64,000 bases of DNA from Scedosporium boydii (taxonomy: Eukaryota > Ascomycota > Sordariomycetes > Microascales > Microascaceae), in contig NJFT01000043.1 in the NCBI GenBank assembly GCA_002221725.1, positions 1 to 64,000 on the forward strand, in the 5' to 3' direction. The notes under the pieces are model-generated. The model did no database searches and was not told where the DNA came from. It worked only from the letters and a program-made list of their open reading frames with translations. Positions within the stretch are counted from its first letter, which is position 1. Every line of letters starts with the position of its first letter. Positions 1 through 11,595 of the stretch are shown here, one piece after another. Position numbers and translations under genes: made by a program.

Positions 1-3000
1 GACAGGTGGTTAGAAGTGGGGTCTGGTGTGTTGGGTATTAGTACGACTAGTACCTGTGGAACGCGCCAAAAGATGCGTCAATTGATGTGTGTTCGGAGCT
101 TGCGCTCTTGTGGTTCTGTCTGGTTGGTCTGGGCTCGCCGTCTTTGAAAGAAGTTTGCCAAACAAGAAAACGAGTCAAGTCGAATCGCAGGCCCCGGCCA
201 GGCAAGCCAAGCCAGGTCCTGCCGTCCTGCATCCTCTCCTCATCCAATCCTCTCCTGTCTCGGTGGCTGAGGTCTGTGGGCGTGCTGAGGCATGAGACAG
301 GGTGGACTTCGTAAGACCGTGAAGGTTGAGTCCTCGGCCAATGACGTGCGCCTGATTGCCTTGGAGGGGCAGAGTTTGGGTCGTTGGTGGCACGGCGAGG
401 GAACCAGCGGAAAGTTGCAGGGCAGACTGAAGCGGCCAGTGACGAGACGGTACGGAGTACTCGTTCACACACACATCAACACATCGATTTGATGATGACT
501 TGGATGACGATGGAGGGAAGTGAGGGAAGTGAGGGGACCTGAGCTGATATGTGATTGGGAAAGAGAATGCACGACGACAATGAACCCCTGGCCTGCCTGG
601 ATGTTGGCACTCCTACTAGAAAAGGCAACTTCAACGTTGAAGTACCGAGGGATGACTTCACAGTTGTTTGGGTAGGCAGTTGGTCACCCTGAGCTGTGCG
701 GTGCGTTGCGCTGCGTTGCGTTGCGTGTCAAACTGTGGAGGCGCCGAGGACCATCTAAATCGGGTTCTTCTTCCTCGTGAGTCTGATCTTCACCACGACG
801 AAATCTATACCCCGCTCCTTCGAGCCAACTCAAGGGAAACAAGCCATACCAAGGCCTACCCTACAACAAACAACAAAAAGCAAACCGAGAGCCGTCCTCC
901 GCTAGAGAATTCAGCACGAAAGGTCCGTCTGTCCATTCTTTAGTAGCCCACAAATCGCTCACACAACTTCGAATGTTCAAATCACTTGATGCCATACTCA
1001 ACAGTTTAGTTAATATTACTATTACGCGCATCTCCATGCCTCAAGCCCAAGCCCCGAAGGACGGAGACTGCGTCACGCCTCATCAAACATCGATTATGGA
1101 GGGGTAATCATATATCACAACACCGTGTGCTGGAAGCTGGTAATCCAAATTGCCAATTGCATCATCTGTAACGATCAGATTGATTGTTGATGAGAAAATG
1201 ACACCCACCCAGGTTTCTCTAGGACGGTATCGTGCACGACAATACCGCTCTTAGATTACCAACTAGCACCTCGCAATCTATAAATTATCGGGGGCCGGAA
1301 ATAGGAATCCAATGGAATGGAGGGAGTGGAGGGAGAGGAAGGCACATCTGCATCTGGATCCGGTGGATGGCTGGCGGCAAGAACCTGACCATTAATGCAG
1401 CCAGTTAAGAACTGTTGCCTTCGATGTGCCATTCATTCTTCCTCATGCTCATGCCCTGACTCCCCTCCCCTTAAGGAGCATTCAGATTCCCCTGCTGCTT
1501 GGTATGGCTGACCATCATAACAAGAACCCGACGACTCTACTCATAGGCCCTTGGGCCCATTGCTCGCAGCCAGAAACGGACAAGCAACGTCCTCAGTACA
1601 CCACACCATTGTCATGATGGTGGGGCATAAACTGGACAATAGGAATCGGGTCGTCTGCTTGGGTAGTGGCTGTCCGGAAAACCCGAAAAACGGCGGTCAG
1701 ACTGGAAATGTTCCCAGCGCCGCATGCGCACCAGGACCATTTCCGGATCTACATTCTCGCAGAGGCAAGTCCTCCACGCATCACGACATTGCCATTTTCC
1801 ATGTTCTGGACTCGATCCGTCTCTCTCCCCCGCCACCAACCTTTCAGACTTGTCAGCTGAACCGGTGGTTACGGAGGACAGACTATTTACTATTTGTTAC
1901 CTACGAAAACGACCCGTCACCTCCGTTCTGTGACGCAGATGCAACTGCCCCGACTTCAATGTTATGTTCTCCTCTCTCCCTGTCACTACATTTCTCAGAA
2001 GATTTATTTCGTGGTCCCTTGATCTATAAATTCCACAGGCGTAACCTCCTCAACGTCCACACATACTTCGTACGAAGTAGTTTATCACACCAAGACCATC
2101 GCCGTCTGACGGCCGGGCCGCGATTGCCAGCTCGAGCCTTTCTCCCTTTCAGCAAATTCCCAGATCTGCAACATCCCAGGATGATCCTCATCCCACCGCT
2201 GCCCCTCCCACGCAAGGGACCGGACCAACTTACGTTTGCAAAACTATTTCGCTCTCACTGCGTTTTGCCTCGATCCATTTACAAGTAGCGATTTAAATCC
2301 CGCTTCTACTGCGTAGTTTACGAAGTACAAAGTTAGCCCTCCCTCCTTTCCATTTTCACCCCTCGATCAAGCAGGTCTTTTCTTGCATCCATCCATTTTG
2401 GGTGAATAAAACGAGGGCCCGCGTTCACGAGTGGGAAAAGGGTGAGACAAAAGAAGCAAACCTGCCAAAAAGAAGAAAAGAAAAGAAGGGGAAATCGTAA
2501 CAGTAAACATCCCAAATACCCAATAAGCAAGGGGTGGATACTAAACAAACCCAAACATCCCCCAATAGCCGAGAGAAGAAGCGAGACGCCGTGCTGAGCA
2601 TCCACCGCCCGAGTTGCCCAGGATCTTGGGAATCTCTTGCCCCCCTCTTCCCGCCCGCCCCGTCTCGTAACGATAGATCTTCATCTTTGATTTTTATTCT
2701 ATTTTCTATGCCCCTCTTTTCGCGAAGTGTGTGTGCCGTGACGCCGTGACCCTATATCAAGGGCGTAATATTGCTAGATCCCGCTCCACATCCTCTACCT
2801 GCCGATTTGACTTAGATGAAGTAAGAAACGTCGCTCGCCTTACTTCGCCAAAGATCGCCTTGAAGACTGGTTGGTGTTGCTCCTCCTCAAGAACACAAAA
2901 TTTTCAGGGTAGGACACGTAATAACTGCCCTCGCCATTCGTCATTCATAGAAAGGCGAAGTGAGACCGGTCTTGCCACGCCAGTCCCCCAAGGCAAACGC

Positions 3001-3414
3001 CATTATAGAAAAAAAGTTCCTCGTCGTCATTGGATATTTTATACTTCCAAGCAGACTAGATATCTTTCCATAAACGGCGAGGTCGATCTTGGGGCCTCAG
3101 TCAAAAGTCGACAAATTGCGAAAATAAATACATCCAAGAACTGTACTAAACTTATGTAAATGCTCTCCGGATCTCCAATTTTGAGTCCGAGACACAAATG
3201 ACCATCCTCACTGTAACTCCGTTTTTGTCCTTTCATAGTAATCATGCCCAAGTCGTATACCCATCATAGCTAAATCGTAACATATGCTCGTTTCCCAATG
3301 CGTAGCTATGAAAACCCGCGAATGTGACTGGTAACACCAAAATCGTCGAGGGATGCAACGGTTTCAATGCAAAAGTGGAAAAGTAGAAAGAAACGAAAAA
3401 AAAAAACCATATTC
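1..3414. other. Left-flank intergenic DNA, no gene recognised
   Basis: I see no coding sequence I can support here. Several open frames of 60-245 codons exist, the longest at 1551-2288 on plus, but they are unlike any family I know. The plus strand is pyrimidine-rich in parts of 1420-2300, which yields Ser/Pro/Leu-rich open frames by chance. The stretch holds two TACGRAGTA motifs (451-459, 2319-2327) and a perfect 16-bp palindrome at 2064-2079. It lies 3' of the DUF7514 gene and may include the promoter of a gene left of the window. Confidence 0.55.
2064..2079. repeat. Perfect 16-bp palindrome built on TACTTCGTA/TACGAAGTA
   Basis: The sequence reads TACTTCGTACGAAGTA and equals its own reverse complement. 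It consists of two overlapping copies of the 9-mer that recurs in the gene-free parts of this window. The function is unknown. It could be a transcription-factor site or a relic of a small repeat. Confidence 0.6.
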
Positions 3415-5353
3415 CTAGTCTCTGCCATCACGATAGGCGTGCCCTTCTCTCCGCCTCCTAGGAGGCCCATGCCTCGGTGCACCTCTCTCTGCCTCGAATT
3501 CCATCCAATCATCCGGTGCGTGCCTCCTCTCAGCATCATGGCTTGTCATGCGTCGGTACGGACTCCCCCTGCGCGGCGCTGGCCGTAGCGGTCTATCGTC
3601 GTAAATATGTTCTCTCTCGCGCTCGCGCTCTCGATCCCTCTCTCGGAGGCTATCACCTCTATTTCGAAGTGCGTCTCTATCTCTCTCGTAATCTCGGTCT
3701 CTATCCAGATCATATCTCTCTTTGCCACGCGGCTCCGCCCTGAACCGATCTCGATCTCGATCCCTCTCCCATTCTTTCTGCCTACGCCTTCGCCCTCTTT
3801 CAGAAGAATCGGCGTCGGAGTCGTCGGCGTCAGGTGAGTGTCGATCGAGGCGGTGTCCGTAGTCGTCACCGCGACTGTAATTGTTTGCCCCGTGCAAGTT
3901 TGTCCTCGATCCACTCCGCCGCCTCTCGGGGGTTCTTGAGAGCATGCTCGAGACTGTGTTCATCAGCTTATCTACTCCACCAAATGGAAAACTCTTCCGT
4001 CTATCGTCGTGCCTGGTATCGACAGGGGGCCGCAAGCCAGGCGAGTAACCCCTGCGAGGCGACCCATGGTGAGGTGACCCATGATGAGGCGATCCGTGTC
4101 CAGGCGGTACATGGCGGACGGAGGACCGCAGAGGGAGCTTGTGTAGCGTCGGATCGCTGCCATAAGTTGCTCTCGAGCGCATCGTCGGGCTTGGCGATTC
4201 GTCTGAAGGGATTATGACGGGCGCAACCTTGGGACTAGGCTTCCTCCTCAAAGGTCGTTGCCGGGGGATATCGGGAGACCGGCGCCTAGTGGGCGATGTA
4301 CGCATCGAAAGACTCCTACGCCTCTGCGGGATGTGCTCGTCCTTGAACGTGGGAGAGACGAAGGTATCAGGATGATGCCTTGGGACCGGACGCTCAGCAA
4401 AGACATAGTTGACGCCTCCCGCGCCTCTTGGCCGGCCCCTAATAGGCTCGCTCTCGGCCGACTCATCGCTGCTGCTCACGTGGACAGCTCTCGCTCGCCG
4501 TGGGGAGGCCCGCGATCCGGACGAACTGGGCGATTTCGTTTTGACATTTGGCCGTGGCTCTCGCTCAGGTTCTGGTTCCGGCTCTGGCCCCTCCTCCGTG
4601 GATGGGTCATGCTCCCTGAACGACTCCAACTTGTCCTCCCACCATTTTTTAATCTTCTTGTCTGGCTCACTCGGAAAGGCCTCGGACGGTAGCGGAGAAG
4701 GGAACGGCTCCCCGGTATCGGGATGCTTCAGATGCCAGTTTTCTACGGCGAATTGGAGAAGCGGAACGTTTATGGATGGTGACAACAGCAGCTCGACAGA
4801 CTGCCATCGAACGAACCCACGGGTCGTTAGAGCTGGTATGCATGGAGGTCTGAAGTCGTCTTCGGGAACTGGTTGTAGCGTATGCTGACATCCAATTGTA
4901 CTAAAGATGTAGGATATCGCCTCGCTCTCCATCCTGAGGAATAAGCCTAAAGGTAGAGAGAGTATTGCGTCAATAACTCCAACATCACGAATTGCAGACC
5001 GCAAAGGTGAGCCATGAAGGGGATGATGGGTGGCGCTGACTCACTGTCATAATTGCCGCCAGCAGCACGGTAGTATGCTGCTATTTTCTTGGGTGTTAAT
5101 TTGGTCTGCGTTTTATCGTCGATTTCCGAACTCTATTGAGCGCAAAAAGGTGGCGGTTAGTCAAGTCTAGCCAGCCATGTTGTTCACTTTCGACATTACT
5201 GCTGGCGATTGCCTCATCTCGAAATCAAGGGCTAGATCATACTATATACCGGGCGATGGCCCTCAAGAGAGCATCTAACGTCTCGGTCGGCTCCCTGTCT
5301 TCCTTAAATAGATAGCCATAATAGGTCTTTGGGTCCGGTGTTTGGGACGCCAT
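3415..5353 (-). CDS. DUF7514-type fungal protein with a long basic, mixed-charge tail
   Basis: Three exons on minus: 5353-5243, 5132-5045 and 4946-3415, giving 576 aa. Introns are 110 and 98 nt with GTATGA and GTGAGT donors. Residues 1 to about 165 form a conserved fungal module of unknown function that I recognise as DUF7514. Its hallmarks are TPKKIAAYYRAAGGNYDS just before the second intron, then IGCQHTLQP, IPALTTRGFVRWQ and PSEAFPSEPD. The rest is disordered: Ser/Pro/Arg-rich, with three GSPHH/GSPRR-type repeats near residue 350. From about 455 to 520 it is dominated by Arg-Asp and Arg-Glu dipeptides, as in mixed-charge nuclear-speckle proteins. The start is the first ATG in frame with MASQTPDPKTYYGYLF. 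Family members usually combine this domain with a low-complexity tail. The role is unknown; nuclear or RNA-related activity is only a guess from the tail. Confidence 0.85.
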
Positions 5354-8300
5354 GTTGCTTGCTCAATCGTCGTTGCTGACGTCAACCCCACTTCGCACAT
5401 CAGCGGATGGATCGCAGTCGAAGAGGGATCCAGTGGCGGGGATTTTCTGCTTGCAGTCGTACAGAGTTATGATATGTTGAGAGACTCCCCGTAAGAAAAG
5501 AAGTTCAAAAAGAGCGGGCGCCTTCAAATGAATGAAAAATGCAGGCAACGCTTGAGGGAAATAGTCAAAGGAAAGAGGGAGAATGTGCGGTCGGAGGTTC
5601 TGCCTGAAAAGGACTTGGTGCGATGGCGGGAAGGGCTGGACACTTCTTGTTCGTATGATGAAGGCGACGCGGGAACCTAAATAATCGCGGATGCAGCCGT
5701 CGGGATCAGGCATTGGCCGTTGTCATCCTGCAAAATGTACAAAATGCAAGGACGAAGTGCAGTCCCCATTTGTTTCCTTGCTCGTTTCGAGCTCGGATTT
5801 GGAGTTCCCTTCCCTCTGCTGCCTGGATGTTGTCGCAAAGTGAACTTTGGCCTTTGGCTTGGCCTCGAGCTCATCCATGTGACGATGGGGTCTTTGTTGG
5901 CTGAGCGGGTGGAGAATGGACAAGCTGCTCCGGTCTCATCCTATTATGGATCCTGATATCGCGGATCTTGGCGCAGCAGCTGGAGAGCACAGGGATTGCT
6001 GGGTTTTGCAGTTGTCCTATTTCCAGCCGTCAGCCCACACTGGCGCTCCGCCTTGGTTTGACCAGTGAACAATTCGAGCTAAATCGTTGGTCGTGGGTGG
6101 CTTTGACACGTGCAGGCCCAAAACCAACCACATCCACCGCCACGGCCTGCGTCTGGCCCGCGAACAATGATGGAATCGGCGTGTTGGCGGATCCCGTTCT
6201 CCAGTGTCGTGCGGGGGGCATCAGTGGGAATTTGGAAGCAGCCTGGTTGTTGCGGGACCGCGTCACAATCACCAGAGGCCGCCAAATCTCTGGTGACTCA
6301 GCAGACTTGCCAGTTGCGTTGTTTTCTCAGCAGTCACACCCGTGGCTGCCGCATTCGGAAGCAACACTTGAGGACACTTGCATCTTCATTGCTCCATCCT
6401 CCCTCTCGCCGTCTTCTAATTTGTTCGACTGAGATCTATTTGATGTAATGATATGATAGCATACGGAGTACTTCTGGGGGGCTTCTTCCCTCGTGCTACT
6501 TCTCCTCAATTGGCTAGGATTCGTCGACCTGACTCTGTCTGCCCATTAGCTGGCCGGAGGTTGGTGACATCCGAGTGTCCTACTTTTCTTTCAAGTCATC
6601 CAGGAAGCTTACACAAGAAAGGCGGCAATTCCACCCTCCGTAAACGTAGGCGGAAAAGCTCTGCAGAAGTACTAGGACTCCTTTCGACCAACTTAATGCA
6701 TGGGAAGAAGAGATGGGTGAGCCGAGGAACTCCCCAACAGCTCCCTGGTTGGCAACTTTGGGACGAGGTCCTTCAGCCGCTCAGCCCAAGCTTCCAGCTC
6801 CGTGGCGATGTGGGAATTAATCACAGCTGTCTTACACCGAGTCCTCGTTATCTTTCTCTCCCTTTGTCCCCGACATCTTGACTAGCCGTCGACGAGATTG
6901 GCAACTTCGGTGAGAATTGCACGATGTCCTCCTTTAACGCTCTCTCGGAAATCTATGGCCTAATTTTGAAATAAATTTTCTCCGAGACTCGAGAGCAGTT
7001 CTCACCAATCCGATGACATCTCACACTCCATTTTTGTTTTCCTAACACTAAAACCCTCACTGTCCTAGTTGCCAGATAGGCTTCGACAACAGGGGAGGCT
7101 CCAATGGGCAACGTTCAAAGCTTCACGTCCAAGAAATGGCTGGTGTCTCTCTCATTCCGCCACTCATATCGCCCCATTATCTCTGTCGAGTAAGAGTATT
7201 TCGTTCTGGGCCGCCAAATCTAACTGCTGCTTGTCTTGAAATTTGTGCTAAAGGAAACATGCTTGAAGTGGAATGAAGTGATTTCGAAGGTGACATTAGA
7301 GGACGAGTCACGGTATACCCGCGCAGCAAGTCCATAACCAACGAGGTAGGATTGGGCTTCGAGCATAACTACGGAGTAGATTCCAAGCCAAAGAGAACGA
7401 GACACGATTATTGGGGGTTGCTTAGAGGATCACTCGAGGACGAGTCATTCGATGGACCCCGTGTTCAGCGACTGGCAAATAGGGAACAAGATTATTTGCA
7501 TGTGTGTGATAGAGGACGGATGATCAAGAGACACCGCAGAACAAGGTCAGGTTTGGCCGTTAGACAGACAAAGATAGACCCGAGAAACGTTCAATATGAT
7601 AATATATGTGAACTCACCCAAGAAACAAGCAATGGGCGTCCCAGCACCCACGCCATCGGTAGCTAAGATAACCATGCGACGTTTAAACCGACCGTTGTGG
7701 CGTCGTGGACCGGACCCAACTCTAAACGTCTTCTGAGGAAGGGATTTAAGTTTAATTTCAAATCTCCGATTGGCAGACACAACTTCGTCGACAAACCTAG
7801 TTAAGGGTAGCCTTCCGTCCTGTCGGGAGAACCAAACCTCCGAAACCGGGACCGGCAGGGGCTCAGGGCAGGTTCCCGATAGGAGATCGGAATGTGTTAA
7901 AGGGTCGAATCGAGGAAGGGAAAGTCAACCTGTATGGAATGACACGGGTTGACTCGGTTCGACTCACATGACAAGGGCGCGGGTATCTTTCGTTCTACAT
8001 CGATCGATGGCAGTGCCGCTTACCTCAAGCACCGACCAAGGAGAGGATCGGAAGTGATATGGCCTTGGTGGTGAGAACGCCCACTTCTCCGCCTGTTCCC
8101 CCAAAGAGAATCGAATCCTACAATGTTGCTACTTCCTACCTGCAACACACAATGGAACTGCACACCTGGAACTGCCGCAAGAGGATTGCTCCCGATACGG
8201 ATAAGCCCGGAGCCCTACATATCGGCGTCGTGCTTTGCAACCTCGAGTCTACTCTTTCGAGGGTAGGCAGTAGCCTTCGAAGCAAGACTCAGGTGCCTAG

Positions 8301-8563
8301 CAATGTCTAGTTCCATGATTCGTGAGCCAGGATGAACCTTCCTGTGAGAGTTGTGAGTTGTCTGGATTGCTCACTGGGTCTGGAACCCAGAGACTGAAAA
8401 TACTCTTGGTTAGGAGACGGCTCGGAGACTTAGTTGACCGCAGGGTATCATTGTACATTGATCATTGTGGGAAGTGCATACTAATATAACGTTTGACGCT
8501 CGCTCTCCATGCGGTTTCTTCCCGGAGGCTTTCAGCTATCACCAGCTGCCTCACCCCATCGCA
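5354..8563. other. 3.2-kb divergent intergenic region
   Basis: It separates the DUF7514 gene (minus) from the GLEYA gene (plus), so it holds both promoters. Open frames at 5363-5713 (minus), 5968-6432 (plus) and 8059-8310 (plus) show no family resemblance or convincing intron structure. TACGGAGTA motifs lie at 6462-6470 and 7370-7378. I see no RNA gene or mobile element. Confidence 0.5.
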
Positions 8564-9992
8564 ATGGCACGCCTGACCACCCTTCAGTCTTTCGCCATAT
8601 TGCTCGCCTTGCCGGGGCTTTCCACTGCTCAGCCTCCCCAGAGGGGCGGCAGGCCCGGCCCGGCTCCAGCTCCAGCGCCAGCTTGGGCCCCCGTCCCGGC
8701 CGTCGGCCAATATAGGTACCACGTGAGAATTGTCCATCAGCCTATCCATTTTAGTGCCTACTTCCATGACAATCAAAACTGCACCATCGTAGACGACGTT
8801 GTTGTGCGGGTTACCAATGCCCCAACTACCGTCAAGACCGAGGTGATGATCTCGTCCACGGACTACACAGAGCTTGCGTACGTACAGAGCCAAGATCTCC
8901 GTTCTAACTTGTGACCACTAACATAGAATGACCTCCAGAATCAACACTGAGAGTACTCTTGCCACTCCTACAACTACTTCTATTTCAGAATCCAGCCAGG
9001 TCACAAGCACCTCTGCCTTGGGCAATGGCCTACAAGACACTGGCTCTCCATCTCCCAGCGTCGAGCTGTCTTCCACCACGCCTGTCGGCCTCAATCAGTT
9101 TGTAGAGCTACGGGTTACTGAATCCAGCCTGAGCTCAACGACGGTGCAGGTTGAGCCAAGTTCTGTCAGTTTCCGCTCCACAGAGATGGTCCCTCTCGAA
9201 GCTCAATCGAGCTCCACGTCGGAGTCTTCGTCTGCCCTCCCAACCAGTTCTTCTTCGAACTCCATAGAGGAAGAATCTCCCTCAGCTACTTCAACGGCGG
9301 ACCCTACTTCAGAGAGCTCCACGGGAAGCGACGGCCAGACAGTATCAGCTTCTACGTCTTCCCTTCCCATCCCGGATCAAAGCTGCAACAACCGAGGTAT
9401 CGAGTACGCCATCTACTGGAACTCATACGTCAACGCCGACCCACCCGAGTACAGCACATTCTCTCTAGAAAATTTCTATTACAGCGTTCCTATATTCGTC
9501 GGAGAAACAGACCGCATCGGTGTCATACCCGGACAACAGCAGGCAAACCAGGCCTTTAGCATCTACGGAAATTCCCCCTCTCTACTCTTCCAGTACGCCA
9601 TGGTCAACCATCGAGCCTATCTATACGCTCCCATCACTGGAGACTACGAGATTACCGTTCCATACTCGGACGACATCACCCTCGTCTGGGTTGGACCTAA
9701 TGCTTATACGGGCTATACTCGCCAGAACGCCAACCTAGAGCAGACCTATGTACAGGGTGGAACAACGGCCAAGACTGTCAAGGTACGCCTAGTGGAGGGA
9801 TCTTATACGCCTTTCCGAGTCATGTGGGCCAACACCCAGGGGAACTTCGCATTCTTAGTAGAGGTCAAGGCTCCCAATGGAGACATCATTGTAAACGGGG
9901 AAGGGTCCGCGCAGGGGTATCTCGTGCAGTTCGCCTGTCCTCCGATGAGAGATGTTACTCCCGACTTCCCAGCCTTCGGTGCGAGGGGTTAG
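8564..9992 (+). CDS. Secreted GLEYA-domain (adhesin-like) protein
   Basis: Two exons, 8564-8877 and 8927-9992, joined across a 49-nt intron (GTACGT donor, ACATAG acceptor), encode 459 aa. The first in-frame ATG begins a clear signal peptide: a short basic start, then the hydrophobic core FAILLALPGLSTA, ending near residue 22. A Pro/Ala-rich patch and a small N-terminal region with NCTIVDD follow. Residues about 120-250 are Ser/Thr-rich and probably heavily O-glycosylated. The C-terminal part, about 255-445, is a GLEYA domain, a PA14-related lectin-like fold of fungal adhesins. It carries a GLEYA-like motif (GIEYA, residues 262-266), then a beta-strand pattern with YAPITGDYEITVPYSDDI and PFRVMWANTQG. 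The product is probably exported to the wall or medium and may bind glycans. There is no C-terminal hydrophobic tail, so GPI anchoring is unlikely. It converges on the acetyltransferase gene. Confidence 0.9.
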
Positions 9993-10131
9993 ACTGCCTT
10001 GTCCTTTGGTTGGCTTTTTATCTGTCAATCTATTGTCTCATAAACTTTCCGGACGCAAACGGTTGCGGTAGTATAACACATCCGACTGCACCTTCAAGCT
10101 AGCTTTTTGTTCCTACAAATGTCCATAGATC

Positions 10132-10137
10132 AATAAA
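10132..10137 (+). terminator. AATAAA polyadenylation signal of the GLEYA gene
   Basis: A canonical AATAAA hexamer lies 140 nt after the GLEYA stop codon. It sits between two convergent genes whose stop codons are only 239 bp apart, so their 3' UTRs may overlap. Confidence 0.5.
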
Positions 10138-10231
10138 ATCTAGAATAACACCTTGTACTCTTGACTGGTAAGTCGCTAATGAATACTAGCCGTCTTGATT
10201 ACACTGAAATGCACTAGCCTCCATGAGTCCT

Positions 10232-10909
10232 TCAAGGTCCAGGTCTGGGACACGCAAACACAAAGAGCCGGTCCAGTTCCTTCCCCTTATTATTCTCAAC
10301 AATCCAATCCTCCAACCTCTCAAACCCACCCTTCTCCAACACCTTCGCACTCGCCAGATTCGCCTCATCCGTAATTCCAATCATCACCTCCCGTACAGCA
10401 CCCCCTTCCTCTACATCCCCATCAGCCTTGATGCTGCAGGTCGCCACCTCCACCTCCTCGTCGACCCTCGGCAACTGCCACCACATCTCCATGAACCCCT
10501 TCATGAACTCCGTCGCGTAGCCCTTCCCCCAGACGCTTGGATGAAACATATACCCCACCTCAGGCCACCCAAAGAAATCCTGTCTCCACAGGTTGCCCCC
10601 CATGCCGATGAACTCTCCCGTTTCCCGCTCGCAGATGGCAAAGTTGTAGGTGTGCTTGTCTTTGGGCGGTAGGAATTCGGCCAACTTCTTCTTTGTGGCT
10701 TCAATATCCGGGTCGATGTGGCCTTGGCTTGTCCAGATCATGACAGACTCGACTCTCCGGAGGGCATGGAGAGGTTCGAGGTCATCTTCAGTGAGGGGAC
10801 GGATGAGGAGGCGCGGGGTTTCGTGGGATATGCGGTCCCCGAGTGTGGGGTAGGGGACGACCGGGAGAGTGGTCTTGACTTTTCGGCGTGTTATCACGGT
10901 GGGCTCCAT
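10232..10909 (-). CDS. GNAT-family N-acetyltransferase (RimJ/RimL-like)
   Basis: A single uninterrupted frame of 225 aa with a good ATG. The fold is an Acetyltransf_3-type GNAT domain. TPRLLIRPLTEDDLEPL (residues 31-47) is the typical first strand and helix. IGMGGNLWR (101-109) is a central strand, and EVGYMFHPSVWGKGYATEF (117-135) carries the acetyl-CoA pyrophosphate-binding loop as WGKGYAT. ANLASAKVLEKGGFERL (183-199) is the closing helix-strand common to RimJ/RimL proteins. The enzyme should transfer acetyl from acetyl-CoA to an amine. The substrate cannot be told; fungal relatives act on protein N-termini or small amines. There is no targeting signal, so it is probably cytosolic. The length is normal for the family. 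It converges on the GLEYA gene and shares strand with eL20 upstream. Confidence 0.9.
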   Translation of the reverse strand: MEPTVITRRKVKTTLPVVPYPTLGDRISHETPRLLIRPLTEDDLEPLHALRRVESVMIWTSQGHIDPDIEATKKKLAEFLPPKDKHTYNFAICERETGEFIGMGGNLWRQDFFGWPEVGYMFHPSVWGKGYATEFMKGFMEMWWQLPRVDEEVEVATCSIKADGDVEEGGAVREVMIGITDEANLASAKVLEKGGFERLEDWIVENNKGKELDRLFVFACPRPGP

Positions 10910-11595
10910 GGCTCTGTGAAGCGTACCTGCGTTTTGTGTTGCTTGGGGTGTTGACTGTTGATGTTGCTGTTGTTATTGTCTGTTGATGCCTGGAATTCTG
11001 TGTGAGCCACACTTGTGAGCCCTTATCAGACAGAACGAAGTCTTTTATTACTCGATTTCCCCTAGTTTCCATGCTAGGCATCGATCAATCAGAGAGCCGC
11101 GCCCTTGGCATGTAAACTCGGGTCAACTACGCCGACTAGAAGCGGGAACCGGAAATGCCACCTTCCTAGAAAACGACTTATTGACGATTTCGAAACATGC
11201 CTCTATTCATATCTGCTTTAACACTTGCCTGGAAATCATTCGAAGAGACTGAAATTGGCCATCTACCTCTTCAATCATCCTTCGAGTGGCGGAGCCGAGA
11301 AGATAGATATTTCTGCTGCTGCCCGCCTTCCGAGGTTTCAATACCAGTACGTCTTTCTTCCGTCCATGCATCGAACCCTAAGAAACTCCCACTCTCTCCT
11401 CCCTTTTTTCATAAAACCACAGGTGTGTCACTGGAGCTCATTACAATGGTAGTTTTGGTTCATTCATTTTTTTGCATGAATTGGTTTTGCCCATCCTAAT
11501 ATGGACCAAATGCAGATATTTTCCATGGACCGTAATGAACACCCTTCGAACCCTGACGAAAACAACCTGCCCCTGAAAAAAATGACAACAACCCT
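10910..11595. other. Intergenic region between eL20 and the acetyltransferase
   Basis: The region lies between the eL20 stop codon and the acetyltransferase start, both on minus. It should hold the eL20 3' UTR and the acetyltransferase promoter. An open frame at 11197-11499 (plus) is Cys/Ser/Pro-rich and matches no family. Nothing else is seen. Confidence 0.5.

Noticed and set aside
1551..2288. 245-codon open frame on plus
   Set aside because: It lies in a pyrimidine-rich strand, shows no domain or family pattern and overlaps other frames. Its composition follows the base bias.
5363..5713. 116-codon open frame on minus just upstream of the DUF7514 gene
   Set aside because: It has no family resemblance, and no splice path joins it to the downstream gene. 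It is more likely promoter or leader sequence.
5968..6432. 154-codon open frame on plus
   Set aside because: Three overlapping frames on both strands are open here, and none has recognisable motifs.
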